From positions 2,006,001-2,070,000 of the forward strand of contig JAMJFZ010001228.1 in the NCBI GenBank assembly GCA_026225945.1: a DNA stretch of 64,000 bases. Direction: 5' to 3'. A model generated the notes under the pieces. The model was not told the origin of the DNA, made no database searches, and saw nothing but the letters and a program-made list of their open reading frames with translations. The stretch comes from Cricetomys ansorgei. Its lineage: Eukaryota; Chordata; Mammalia; Rodentia; Nesomyidae. Shown one piece after another: positions 1-9,897 of the stretch (position 1 is the first letter of the stretch; the number at the start of each line of letters is the position of its first letter). The position numbers and the translations under genes are program-made.

Positions 1-496
1 TTCAGAAATCCCCCAGAGGCAGCAGGAGGAAAGAGCCAGGCACAAGGGCAAAAAGCGTCTCCGATTCCATGTAATTTTGGATCTCTTCCATTGAGCACCG
101 CACTAAAAGCCCCACTGGTTTTAAGAAACTATAGCAAAAAAGACCCCCAGATGTAGTAGAATTCTTCAGGAAGAACACTCTCTGCAGGCTTTTCATGTGA
201 CAGTATGACGCTGTTTAAGAAAGGGACATTCTGGAAAGATCTCTGGTCACAAAACTCAATCAATTGAAGTTTATTCTCACAAAGGGGTTTGGTACATCAA
301 GAGAAGATGTACCTTTATAGGATGGTAATTTTGTGCATAAACTTGAGGGTCAGTTTAGAACTGACTCCAGCTTGGTCATGCTCAATACCCTAGTAGCCAC
401 AAATGTTCTCATTTGAGAAGCAGACGTAATAATTTTTGTTTGCTCTTAAGGTTTTTGGAAGGGTTAAAAAAAAAGTCATATAAAGTGCTTCAAGTG

Positions 497-815
497 CACT
501 GGGAAGATGGCTCAGTCAGTAAAGTGCTTGCCCTTGGGGACCGAGGACCTGAGTTCAGATCTTCACCACCCACATTATATAATCTTATTGCTGGGGGTAG
601 AATAAGATGGGAAGCCCAGGGTTTGTGTATCAGTCATTCTGGTCAATTGGTGATCTCTGGGTTCAGTGGTCAACTGTGTTTCAAAAATTATTGTGGAAAA
701 CATTTGAGAAGAGTATCTGCCATTAAACTCTGATCTCCACCGGCATATGCACATACATGCACTTGTGTCTATGAACCTAGGTACAACACACACTAGAAAT
801 AAAAAGATAAGATAA
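497..815 (+). repeat. B4/RSINE-type SINE
   Basis: The head GGGAAGATGGCTCAGTCAG followed by TAAAGTGCTTGCC and GACCTGAGTTCAGATC is a tRNA-derived SINE head with A- and B-box-like parts. The body is diverged. The tail has ACATACATGCACTTG and an A-rich end near 815. Confidence 0.7.
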
Positions 816-1320
816 AATAAAAACCCACAGTCTGTGAATCTTAAAGCCTAAAACGTATAAGAGTTGCAAGGAAGCATTTGAGCTTCCCTTAGTTTTAATT
901 TTCAAAGCTTTAATTGAATGACAATTCCGGTTAGCATTGCATAATCCCCTGGCAGTCCCAGTTAATCCTGTCATCTAAAATATAGCCTGCTAATCACAGA
1001 CCCTCTCCAAAGAGCAATATGCAAGGGTGACAGCCAGTGACTTCAGAAAGAAGAACAGACTTTAAGTCATTCAATGACACACTCCTAGAACCAGATTTCA
1101 TGTTTAAAGCCTTTTACGTGGTAGCTGGCTATCGTTTAGTTCTTCAGTTTATGCATGCAATGCATTTTTAAGAGAATCCAGATTATGCTGAAATGCAGGG
1201 TGTTTGAGGTAAGCTAGTCTTTAAATGTAAGGGTTTTAAAATATAAAAGTAATTAAGATAAATTTAGAATAATTCCTATATCAACCACCTTTGTTTTGTG
1301 GATATGTTTAAATTTAAAGC
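816..1320. other. Unique AT-rich intron, nothing recognised
   Basis: I see no repeat family, splice pair or conserved protein in this stretch on either strand. Confidence 0.5.
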
Positions 1321-1327
1321 TTGATGT

Positions 1328-1372
1328 AAGGATGGCTCGGTGGGTAAAGCGCTTGTCATTATCCGCATAAAG
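1328..1372 (+). repeat. SINE head fragment
   Basis: GATGGCTCGGTGGGTAAAGC followed by GCTTG matches the ID/B4 SINE head. It is cut off by the LTR-like element that starts at 1386. Confidence 0.55.
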
Positions 1373-1385
1373 CTGCATGGGAATG

Positions 1386-1492
1386 TGTGATGGTCAGCTT
1401 TAATTTTCAACTTGACACAACCTTGAATCAACCAGGAAGAGAGTCTCAGTGAGGGAGTATTTGCATTGGATTAGCCTCTTGCCATGTCTACA

Positions 1493-1525
<33 letters not shown>

Positions 1526-1839
1526 CGTGTGTGTGTGCGCGCCTAAATGAGTCAGTTGATGTAAGAAGACCCAGCCCCCTGTGGGTGGTGCCATCCTCTT
1601 GGTTTGTGGCCCTGGACCATATAAGAGAGTGAAGTCAGAGCTGAGCACTAGCAAGTCAACAATGAGCATATACGTGCTTATTCTCCTTCTGCTCTTGACA
1701 GTGGTAAGATGTTATGAGCTGTTTGAAGTTCCTGCTTGACTTGCCTGCCATCATAGATTGCACCAGGAACTGTAACCCAAATAAACCATTTGATTTTTGG
1801 CGGGATATTTTCATCACAACAGCAGAACTGAAGTGAAAG
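1386..1839 (+). mobile_element. Solo LTR-like rodent element with internal GT tract
   Basis: It starts TGTGATGGTCAGC and CAACTTGACACAACC, has a TATA-like ACCATATAAGAGAG, GAGCTGAGCACTAGC, a polyA-signal block CCAAATAAACC and ends near CATCACAACAGCAGAAC. This order matches the rodent MaLR/RMER LTR type. A (GT)n run at about 1494-1535 expands it. There is no internal retroviral sequence. The exact family needs a repeat library. Confidence 0.65.
1494..1541 (+). repeat. (GT)n microsatellite inside LTR
   Basis: An uninterrupted GT run is followed by GCACGTGTGTGTGTGCGCGC, all alternating purine-pyrimidine. Confidence 0.9.
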
Positions 1840-2321
1840 TAGTTTTGCTTCCTGCCTGTGATCTCAGCACCACAGAGACAGAGATAGGATCCCTGGAACA
1901 AGCCAGCTAGCTAGACTAGCAAAATGGCAAGGTCTGGGTTCAGTGAGCAACCTTATCCCAATAAATAAAGTGGAGAGCAATAGAGAAAAGAACCCTATTC
2001 AACTTTAGGTCTCCACACATGTACATACATGTGTGTATATACACCCACAGACATGTACACCTACACACATGAACATGGGTAAATACAAACACACATACCC
2101 AATATATATGTACTCTAAAATGAGAAAAAAAGAACAGTTTGAAAACTGTTAGTCTAGGGGTAAGAACACAAAAGACATGGAGATTCATGATGAAAGACTT
2201 TCATCTTAGCAGTATTCAAGGGAACAACAGAAAAAAAAATAACATAATTGGAGAAAAAGGCCAAGACATTAAGAAGTTATGATAGCCAGTATGTGGAATA
2301 TAATCTAGCCATATGATTGTT

Positions 2322-2543
2322 TTTAAGTTTTATTTATTTACATAGTATTTGTGGAAATGGGAGCACTTCATGGGTGTGTATGCACCTTATGCATACAGGA
2401 GCTGGTTGAAACCAGAAGAGGATATCAGATCCCCAGAGCTGGAGTTACAGGGAGCTGTGAGCCACCGATGTGGGTGCTAATGAACTCGTGTCCTCAGCAA
2501 GAGAAGCATGTGCTCTTAACTGTTGAGACATCTTTCCAGACTT
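2322..2543 (-). repeat. B3/B2-family SINE
   Basis: The T-rich TTTTATTTATTTAC start, ACCAGAAGAGGATATCAGAT, GAGCTGGAGTTACAG and the terminal AACTGTTGAGACATCTTTCC are the reverse complement of a B3 element, head at the right. Confidence 0.8.
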
Positions 2544-2734
2544 AGCCATGTTTTTCATGCCTGTGTGGCAATATGCAAAAGAAATATTGATGCTGCTGAG
2601 CAAGGTCTCGCATTGTAGAAAAATTATGGCTGCATCCCCTGAAACGATGAACAGGCAAAATGACTCACAGACATTCCTGGAAATGAAGGGTGTTGTTGTG
2701 TTGCCTGTTCATAATTTAGATGGAGACAGCCATA

Positions 2735-2836
2735 TGTTATATAACATGTGATGCCTTGTATGCACATGGTTCACATAAACTCATGAAGTGCCCCCATCCT
2801 CATAAATAATACATAAGTAAATAAATCTTTGAAAAA
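2735..2836 (+). repeat. SINE tail fragment (B2/B4-like)
   Basis: TGTATGCACATGGTTCACAT followed by an AAATAA-rich tail resembles a SINE 3' end. The head is not seen. Confidence 0.4.
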
Positions 2837-3880
2837 AATCAAATGGCTGTTATGTTTCACACACTGTATCCTGGATTATCTATATTATCCTAGATTATCT
2901 TCTGGAAACAGCAACGGGGTTACAGGTGCATGCATGGACTTCTCTTTGGCCCCAGACCTCTAAGCACCTTGACCATTCTTAGATGCTAAATTACTGCTCA
3001 GTTTATAGTCCCACTGTTATCGGAGCTCTTTATCAGAGGTCATCACCCTTAGTACCCTGTTGACATCGGTCAATCTGTTTTCTGTTTGCAATAGTTCTTC
3101 TGGCCTCTGCCCAGGAGATGCTCTTAGAAGTTGTCCACCAGACTAGAGAACTAGGCTGGATTACATGCCCCATAAAAGATGGTTGAGAATATCACCTCTT
3201 TTTAAGAGCCTTTTTCTTATGTTTGCCAACGTTTGTAACATGTATTCTCTCCATACCATTGACATCACACACCCCTGGACCTGGATTCTTAAGCATGAGA
3301 TGTAACATCATTCCATGAACCAAATATCTTCTCATACTTTTCTTTCCATTTTCCATTGCTACCTTGATATGCCAACCAAATAGTGCTTTTACATTTCCAT
3401 TAAGACAGATCCAAGGTAATTAGGAATCTCTGGAAGGCTGAAGGATAGGAGTTTATGCGGCTGGGTAAGCTAAGTCTGAGAACAGAGCAGAAGCCTAGAA
3501 GACACGAGAAAATTACTGAGACTTGGTATTCAATTTGGAGTGGAAAAGAGAGAAGATGAAAAGGATCATATCCAAACAGTCCTTGGGAACTTTGTCTGTG
3601 GCATCGGTGCTATTTAATATCAAAATGCAAAATAATGTTTGCCTGGCTCCCAGTTATTATCTGACTGAGTCAACAACAAAGGCGAGTTAAGGAAATAAAT
3701 CGGGTGTCCAGAGGTGCACATCTTACCAAGAACCATGACTAGCAAAGGTCAGAACAGGATCCAGACTCTGCTTTTGCTCCAAACTCCAGGACTTTCCTTC
3801 CTACCATCTTCCCTGTTCTTGTGGCCAATCTTGTGATCAATTTTTGACAGTTGAAACAAGGCAACAATTTCAAAGAAGAA
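2837..3880. other. Unique intron, nothing recognised
   Basis: About 1 kb of ordinary composition with no clear repeat or coding signal on either strand. Confidence 0.5.
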
Positions 3881-3887
3881 TTTAAAA

Positions 3888-4235
3888 AAAAATGTTTGTG
3901 TGCATATGAGTATGTGTTGATATGGGTTATATGTGCCCATGTTCCTGAATGTGTCTCTGTGTGTTTGCATATGTGCATTTGGAGGCTAGAGGCCAGCATC
4001 ACACTTTGCTCCTGTGTGTCTTTTGAGACGGCATCTCTTATTGGGCCAGACCTCACTGAGTAGACTAGGCTGGCTGGCCAGTGAGCCTCAGGTATCTGCT
4101 TATCTATGCCTCCCCGGCACTGGGATTACAAGCACAGACCACCGTACTTGACTTTTTTTTTTTTTTTTTTTTAACATAGATCTCTTTGGAGAATGAACTT
4201 GGGTAATTGTGCATGCAATCTCCGAGTTCTAGAGG
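3888..4235 (-). repeat. B4-type SINE
   Basis: GT-rich end, GGCTAGAGGCCAGCATC, TTTTGAGACGGCATCTC, GGCTGGCTGGCCAGTGAG and CACTGGGATTACAAGC read as reverse-complement B4 (ID head plus B1-like body). A 20-T run follows at about 4152-4171. Confidence 0.75.
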
Positions 4236-4925
4236 AAGAATCTTTTTATATTGTTCGATACCTTAGGTTTTGAAGATAGCACACCACAGATCTTTGAAAG
4301 AGATCATGTGTAAATGACGGAGAGGTCCAAATCTGCCCTCTCAAGAAACTTCCCTTGTTTCTCCACAGCATGAGTCTAACAGTGAGCTCCGTGAAGTTGA
4401 CTTCTTGCATGTGGATCTTAAATCTCTCTCTCATCCTCTGTGTGTCTTACTTTTCCCCCCTCTGTCTCCTTAGGCACCTTGGTGCTTAAAAAGAAGTGTT
4501 CACTTGATGCTCACTTTTAAAACAGAGATAGGCTCATAATTAAGGTTCTTAAGCTTTGAGGGAACCTAAACTTACAGAACAGATAAATTACCTTGTCTAG
4601 AAATACCAGGAAAAGGTTTTTAGCCAGATTGCGGGAGCTGAGTCCGAACAATAGGTTATTTGAATTGGAATTCATCTGATGTAACACTGCTTGACAGAGA
4701 AAGTAGAAGTTAAAGTTAAAAGGTTCAGGCAACTGAGAAAGAAAGCAGAAGTTCCTTTGAAACCAGAATGCGTGTCAGTAAGAAAATGGAAGGCACCCGG
4801 ACAAACAGTCACGGGAGAAGCTCTGCAGCTCTGCTTACCTTCTCAAGAACATGTCAGATACATCGATGAAATTCCTAAGGAACTTAGAGTTTCATGTCAG
4901 ATGTTTCTTACATGGGTTCTTATGT
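4236..4925. other. Unique intron, nothing recognised
   Basis: Two short open frames of opposite strand occur here with no recognisable homology. I see no repeat family. Confidence 0.45.
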
Positions 4926-4929
4926 ATGC

Positions 4930-5231
4930 AGTAGGTGCACTCGTGTGTGTATGCTCGTGCTGAGGGCAGAGGTCAACCTTGGCTGTCATACCTCAGGTGC
5001 TAGCCACCTTGGATTTTGAGTCAGGGACTTTGACTGGCCCAGTGATCACTAGGTAAACTGTACTGGCTGGCCAGTGAGACCCTGGTATCTGACTGCCCTG
5101 TCTCCGCAGCACTGGAATTACAAGACCCACCATGCCCAGTTTTTATTTTAAATGTGTATTCTGGGGATAAAACTCAGGTCCTCATGATTGCATGGAAGTG
5201 CTTTAACCACTAAGCCATCCCCTCAGCCTGC
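4930..5231 (-). repeat. B4-type SINE, near full length
   Basis: AGGGCAGAGGTCAACCTTGG, TACTGGCTGGCCAGTGAG, GCAGCACTGGAATTACAAG, TTCTGGGGATAAAACTCAGG and CACTAAGCCATCCCCTCAGC follow the B4 order in reverse complement. Confidence 0.85.
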
Positions 5232-5814
5232 GAAAGGTTTTTAATCTGAATTTTTAATCCCAGCAAAATTATGTGACTGTCCTGAGGTAGTTCTGACCTG
5301 TAACCTTTCATGGTAATTAGGTTTAATTGTTAGGTTTGCCAAGATGTTTGAGAAGCCCACCAAGTTAAATGTTTGTCTTTGGCTTCACTATTGCTTTCTG
5401 TGACTAGGGAGGCTAAGAAACCTTGCATTCTAGTGAGGCCAGGTAGACTTTAGAGATTTTGGTAAGCATATCCCCCTGTGTGTATAAATGGAAGTAGTTA
5501 GGCTAAAGCACAAGAAACGGATGGACCCCAAAACCATCCTGGCAAGAATGGAGCTGCTCTAAAGAGGACTGGTGCCATCCCTTTGGCTATAGGAGTACTG
5601 AGATGCAGCCCAAAGGAACTGGAATATCCCCAGGAGTCTCATGCTGGAAGGAAAGGCCTGGTGCAAGCCAGGAGGGAAGCTTGTATCTCAGGGAGAGATT
5701 TCACATAGTTATAGCAGTTTGTTAGGTCATCTTGCAGGAGAGCCTGGAGCTGAGACCGTGCTGGGACAGTGACAGATGGGTCCACATCCTGACTAGGACT
5801 GCTTACTGTGTGTC
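5232..5814. other. Unique intron, nothing recognised
   Basis: No repeat or exon signal that I can support. Confidence 0.45.
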
Positions 5815-5820
5815 TTATGT

Positions 5821-5881
<61 letters not shown>

Positions 5882-5955
5882 TTGTGTACATATGTATATG
5901 TATATATACATAATACATATGAATTATGCTGTATGTTTGTATGTATGTATGTATT
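5815..5955 (+). repeat. Compound (GT)n(TA/TG)n microsatellite
   Basis: About 50 bp of pure GT (5823-5873) passes into TATATA/TGTATG and GTAT repeats. Frames across it are only Val-Cys or Thr-His strings. Confidence 0.95.
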
Positions 5956-6204
5956 TGTGTTTGAGTGTTTCACCTGCATGTATGTAAGAGCATTGTGTGC
6001 ATGCCTGGTGCCCAAGGAGCCAGAGGACAACACTGAATCATCTGGAACTAGTATTATTTTTTGGGGCGGTTATCAGGACCAGATTCTGACTCAGTAACCA
6101 AAACAATAACTCTCCTGCAGCATCCTGCAAAGTGTAACAACAGGTGATTGGATATTTTTCACTTGGAGCGATAGACTGTCAGTTTCTCTTAGGGGTTAAA
6201 AGCA

Positions 6205-6342
6205 TCCCTTCTTTCTTCCCTCCTCCTCTCCCCCTTGCACTTTTCCTTCCTTCCTCCCTTTTGCTCTCCCTTTCTCCCTCCCTCCCTCATCCTCCTTTGC
6301 TCCTTCCTCCTTCTTTCCTCTCTCCTTCCTTCCCTTGAAGGT
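6205..6342 (+). repeat. Polypyrimidine (CCTT)n-rich tract
   Basis: CTTTCTTCCCTCCTCC-type sequence, almost all pyrimidine for about 135 bp with a few G or A breaks. Confidence 0.85.
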
Positions 6343-6544
6343 CCTTGAAACCTGATATTTATTTTTGTAAACACTGAAGGAGAGATCATTTGAAAACATT
6401 GTGTTCCCCAGAGATACAGCTTAATACTGGAGTTACGTGGAGAGCTTCTCTGATGCTTCTTTCTGTGGATGTGTGCATGACACCCTGGTTCTCCACTGCA
6501 CTGCTGTTGTTTTTGTGGTTTGTTCTTTCTCTTGCTCCTCCTAC

Positions 6545-6815
6545 TCTGTGTGTGTGTGTGTGTGTGTGTATGTCTGTATATGTGTGTGTGTATGTGTGAA
6601 TCTGTGTATGTATGTTTGTGTTCAGGTGTGTATGAGTGTGTGTGCACATGAGTATGTGTTTGTGTATGTGTTTGCATGTGAATGTATGTGTGTGTGGTTT
6701 TGTATGTCTGTGTGTATGAGTGTGTGTGTGTGTGTGTGTGTGTGAGTATGTATGTGTGTGTGTGTGTATGTGTGTGAATATGTATGCGTGTGTGTGTGTG
6801 TGTGTGTATGTGTGC
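6545..6815 (+). repeat. Long degenerate GT-rich array
   Basis: About 270 bp of GT with TATG, CATG and AATG variants. It gives open frames over 100 codons on both strands, but these encode only repeat-type residues and are not genes. Confidence 0.9.
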
Positions 6816-7065
6816 ATGTAAAGGAAAATGTAGGCATCACTCATTAGGTATTGTACACCTTGCTCTTGAGACATGGTTTCTCATTTGCCAGCTAAGCTGG
6901 CTGGCCAGCAAGCCCCTTTTCTCCACCTGTCTCCACCTCCACCGTGCTTGGACCACTGGTATATGCCACCATACATGCTTTTTTTAAAACCTACCTTCTG
7001 GGGATCAAACACAAGTCCTTGTCTTTCCACTACCTTTACCTTTACAACTTAGCACTCTCTCTAGT
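6800..7065 (-). repeat. B4-type SINE
   Basis: Follows the GT array. CTCTTGAGACATGGTTTCTC, AAGCTGGCTGGCCAGCAAG and CTTCTGGGGATCAAACACAAG are reverse-complement B4 parts. The GT array is probably its expanded tail. Confidence 0.75.
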
Positions 7066-7499
7066 TCCTCCATCTGCCATATATTTTGCCATTGGGCCTT
7101 CACAGGAAGGCATTTCCTTGCACCGTAAAAATAACACACGGCTATTTCAGGGATCCTCCTGTTGAGAAAAACACTTGCCTTACAAACTCATGGTTATTTT
7201 AACTACAGAAAATAATTTAAGAGTAGCCACAAGTGGCTTTGAAAACTCTGTTTCCTAGTGTCTAAGACTATCTATCTTTAAGATGTAAAGAGCTGAATAG
7301 AATATTTCTTAAATAAAAGAGCACTGCTGAAGTAAATTCCATGCTTCCTTAAGAATAAGGATAACCTATCTATCATGGAGGTCACAGGCTTGAGGATGTT
7401 TGAGAGGAAATTAGCTTCTCTATAGATTACTCTTCTTTTTGTTTTTCTTTAAGATACGTGTGTATATACATACATACATGTATATGATATATAGGTCTA

Positions 7500-7756
7500 G
7501 CTGAATCAGTAGGTCCCAGGTAAAAGCAAGAGACCATGTCTTAAAAAATTACTAAAAGAAAAAGGCCATGAATTTGTAGGAGAATGGGAAGGGGTGTGTG
7601 GGAGAGTTTAGATGAAGGACAGGGTGCATTGCTTGAGGATCAACACTTGAGGTTAGCCTCTGGTCTTCGTGTGAACATGTAGATATGTGCACACACACAC
7701 GAACACACACAGAGGAATATGCACACACATACAGACACAAAATAAATAAGTAACAA
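7500..7756 (+). repeat. B4-like SINE remnants
   Basis: AGACCATGTCTTAAAAAATT, then CTCTGGTCTTCGTGTGAACA and a CACACA-rich ATAAATAA tail. The middle (about 7560-7640) is not typical, so the element may be broken. Confidence 0.45.
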
Positions 7757-7794
7757 GTGACTATTGGGTGTTCACCCATGTCACCCCATCAAAG

Positions 7795-8275
7795 GCCAAG
7801 AGCACACCTCAGAAGAGGGTATGAGAGGAGGTAAGTGCTCATAGACAGAGAGGAGGGTCATGAATTTGGGCGTGGCATTGCTATGACACTTAGGAACTCA
7901 CAGCAGCTGAAATTTCCTGCAGAGTTTCTGCACCAGACTGAGCCACTAAGCACTCAGTCACAGATAGGCAAGGAGCTCATGGGGCCTTGTACTCCCAAGG
8001 GAGCTGATGGCAGTCTAGGGCTGCTGCAGGAAAGGAAGACATTGTCTTCGTCTATATGGCCAATAGCAAGTTACTCATGCTCCAGTGGTTGACTTCATTA
8101 AGGGCAGTCCTGGCCAAGCCCAGTGGTCCAAGAAGTAAAAAGGAAATCAAATCAAATGACATGGGAATGGGATGGGGACTAGCTGGGAGGAAGAGAGCAG
8201 AGAGTGGAGAGATGACTGTGGCTAAAATGCCTTCTCAACGTGTATGAAATTATCAAAGAATAAACCAAATAAATA
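7795..8275 (+). mobile_element. Lx-type LINE-1 3' UTR fragment
   Basis: GGAACTCACAGCAGCTG, GGGAGCTGATGGCAGTC, TCCAGTGGTTGACTTCATTA and the terminal ATGAAATTATCAAAGAATAA are hallmarks of muroid L1 3' ends. No ORF2 sequence remains, so this is a 5'-truncated, dead copy. Confidence 0.75.
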
Positions 8276-8574
8276 AGATGTCGTGGCTTAAAATACTGTG
8301 TTTATACTTCTGCTTTCAATACAGCAATTCTTTTTCAACCCACAAGGCTATAACTCTTGTAAATGTGGGTATAGCACTTTAAAAAAAAAAATCAAAATGT
8401 TTTCCTGTGCAGATCTTTAATCTAAAGCACAGCACTTTATGTGGATTTTAAATTCAGTAATTAAATGACTTAGAAAAATTAAAACGTCGCTGTGAACACT
8501 ACTTCTTGGCTATAATAGAAATAGAGAGTTACCTAGTAACTGTCATGGCCATTTTCTTATTGTATATATGTGTT

Positions 8575-8760
8575 TGTACACGTGTACCTCTGTGGAGGGG
8601 TATGCCACCTCTTGTGGGTACATACAGAGGCCAGAGATAGATGACAGAATGCCTTCCTCAATAACTTTCTATATTATTTTTGAGACAAGATTTTTGAACA
8701 TGGAGTTCATTGATACAGATAGACTGGCAGGAGTTTGACCCCAACCTATAGGATGCTGCC
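8575..8760 (-). repeat. B4 SINE fragment
   Basis: ACAGAGGCCAGAGATAGATG and TTTTTGAGACAAGATTTTTG resemble a diverged reverse-complement B4. Confidence 0.5.
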
Positions 8761-8779
8761 ACTCACATTTGGGGTAGGC

Positions 8780-8888
8780 CCTCCCTCCTTAGTTAACCTA
8801 ATCTAGTAACTCTCACAGACAGACCCAGAGGTTTGTTGTCTAGACGATTCCAGATTCCTTCAAGGTGACAAGATTAACTGTCACATAA
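8780..8888 (-). mobile_element. LTR-like fragment (MaLR/RMER type)
   Basis: CTCACAGACAGACCCAGAGG and CAAGGTGACAAGATTAACTG are the reverse complement of the 5' end of LTRs that begin TGTGATGGTTAATCTTG. Confidence 0.5.
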
Positions 8889-9518
8889 CTTTTGCGATTA
8901 CGTAGACCAATTGCAACACGCTAAAGGGTAAATTCCTGGCAATGGAAATTTTGACACTGGTAAGAGTTGCTGTTTTATGTGTGCAGCTGTGAAGCTTAAT
9001 TTCATCAATTGTACCACACTTTGAAATAGTATCACAGGGTCCTACAGAATTTGTCCTTACTCAGAAACAGTCTTAGGAAGTGTAACTCACTACAGTGAGG
9101 TCATGTTGGATTAAGGTTGTGGCTATGCTGTTAGAAGTTCTGATAGAGAGGCAGCTCCTTCTACAGAGCCTTCACATGAGGTAGGATCCTGCTGGCACTT
9201 TGACTTCTGAGTTCTGGTCTCACAAGTATGATGTAGTGAAATTCTATTGTACCCAGTTACCAGGTCGGTGGTCCTTTGTGATGGCAGCCCACATAACTCA
9301 TGCTGGAGGGAGGTTTTACCCAACTGCAGTCCTACCCAGATAGAAACGTAAGATCCATCAGTGTGGGGATGCTCTGGTGGAGAGGCTCTGGTGTACCTCC
9401 ATCACACTCATGCATGAATCCCTTGCTCCATGCTCTGCATCCCAACTTTGACTCAGGGTGACTCCTAAGAAGCCTCAAACTACCACTAAATTAATAGACC
9501 TTTTAATTCTTCATAACC

Positions 9519-9897
9519 TGTGATGGTTTGTTTTCATTGTAAATCGACACAACTTAAAACTGCCTGAGAAGTGCCCATGAGGGATTATCTAGGTCAGGCT
9601 GGCCTGTAGCTTGTCTGGATGAGGACCTGCTTGATTCACTTAGTTGAGGTGAGAAGACCCATCTTGAATGTGGGAATAGCCATTTTATTGGTTAAGTCCT
9701 GAGCTGAATGGAGAAAAGAGGAGCTGAGCACTAGTTGCTCTGTTCTCGATGTGAACAGCTGGTTTGAGTTTTTGCCACACTGACTTTCCTACAACGATGG
9801 ACTAGAACCTGGAATCTGTAAGCCAAATAAACCCCTTCTCTGTAAGTTTCTTTTGTCAGGTGTTTTTAATCACAGCAATAGAAATGAAACTAAGACA
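9519..9897 (+). mobile_element. Solo LTR-like rodent element with 5-bp duplication
   Basis: It runs from TGTGATGGTTTG to CTAAGACA with GAGCTGAGCACTAG in the middle and the polyA-signal block CCAAATAAACC. The 5 bp before it (TAACC) and after it (GAACC) match at four positions, as expected of an aged 5-bp target duplication. No internal region is present. Confidence 0.75.

Noticed and set aside
6189..6874. Long open frames on both strands (up to 162 codons) over pyrimidine and GT repeats
   Set aside because: Their residues are Thr-His, Val-Cys or Arg-Lys-Glu strings set by the microsatellites; no domain, no splice sites, no codon bias.
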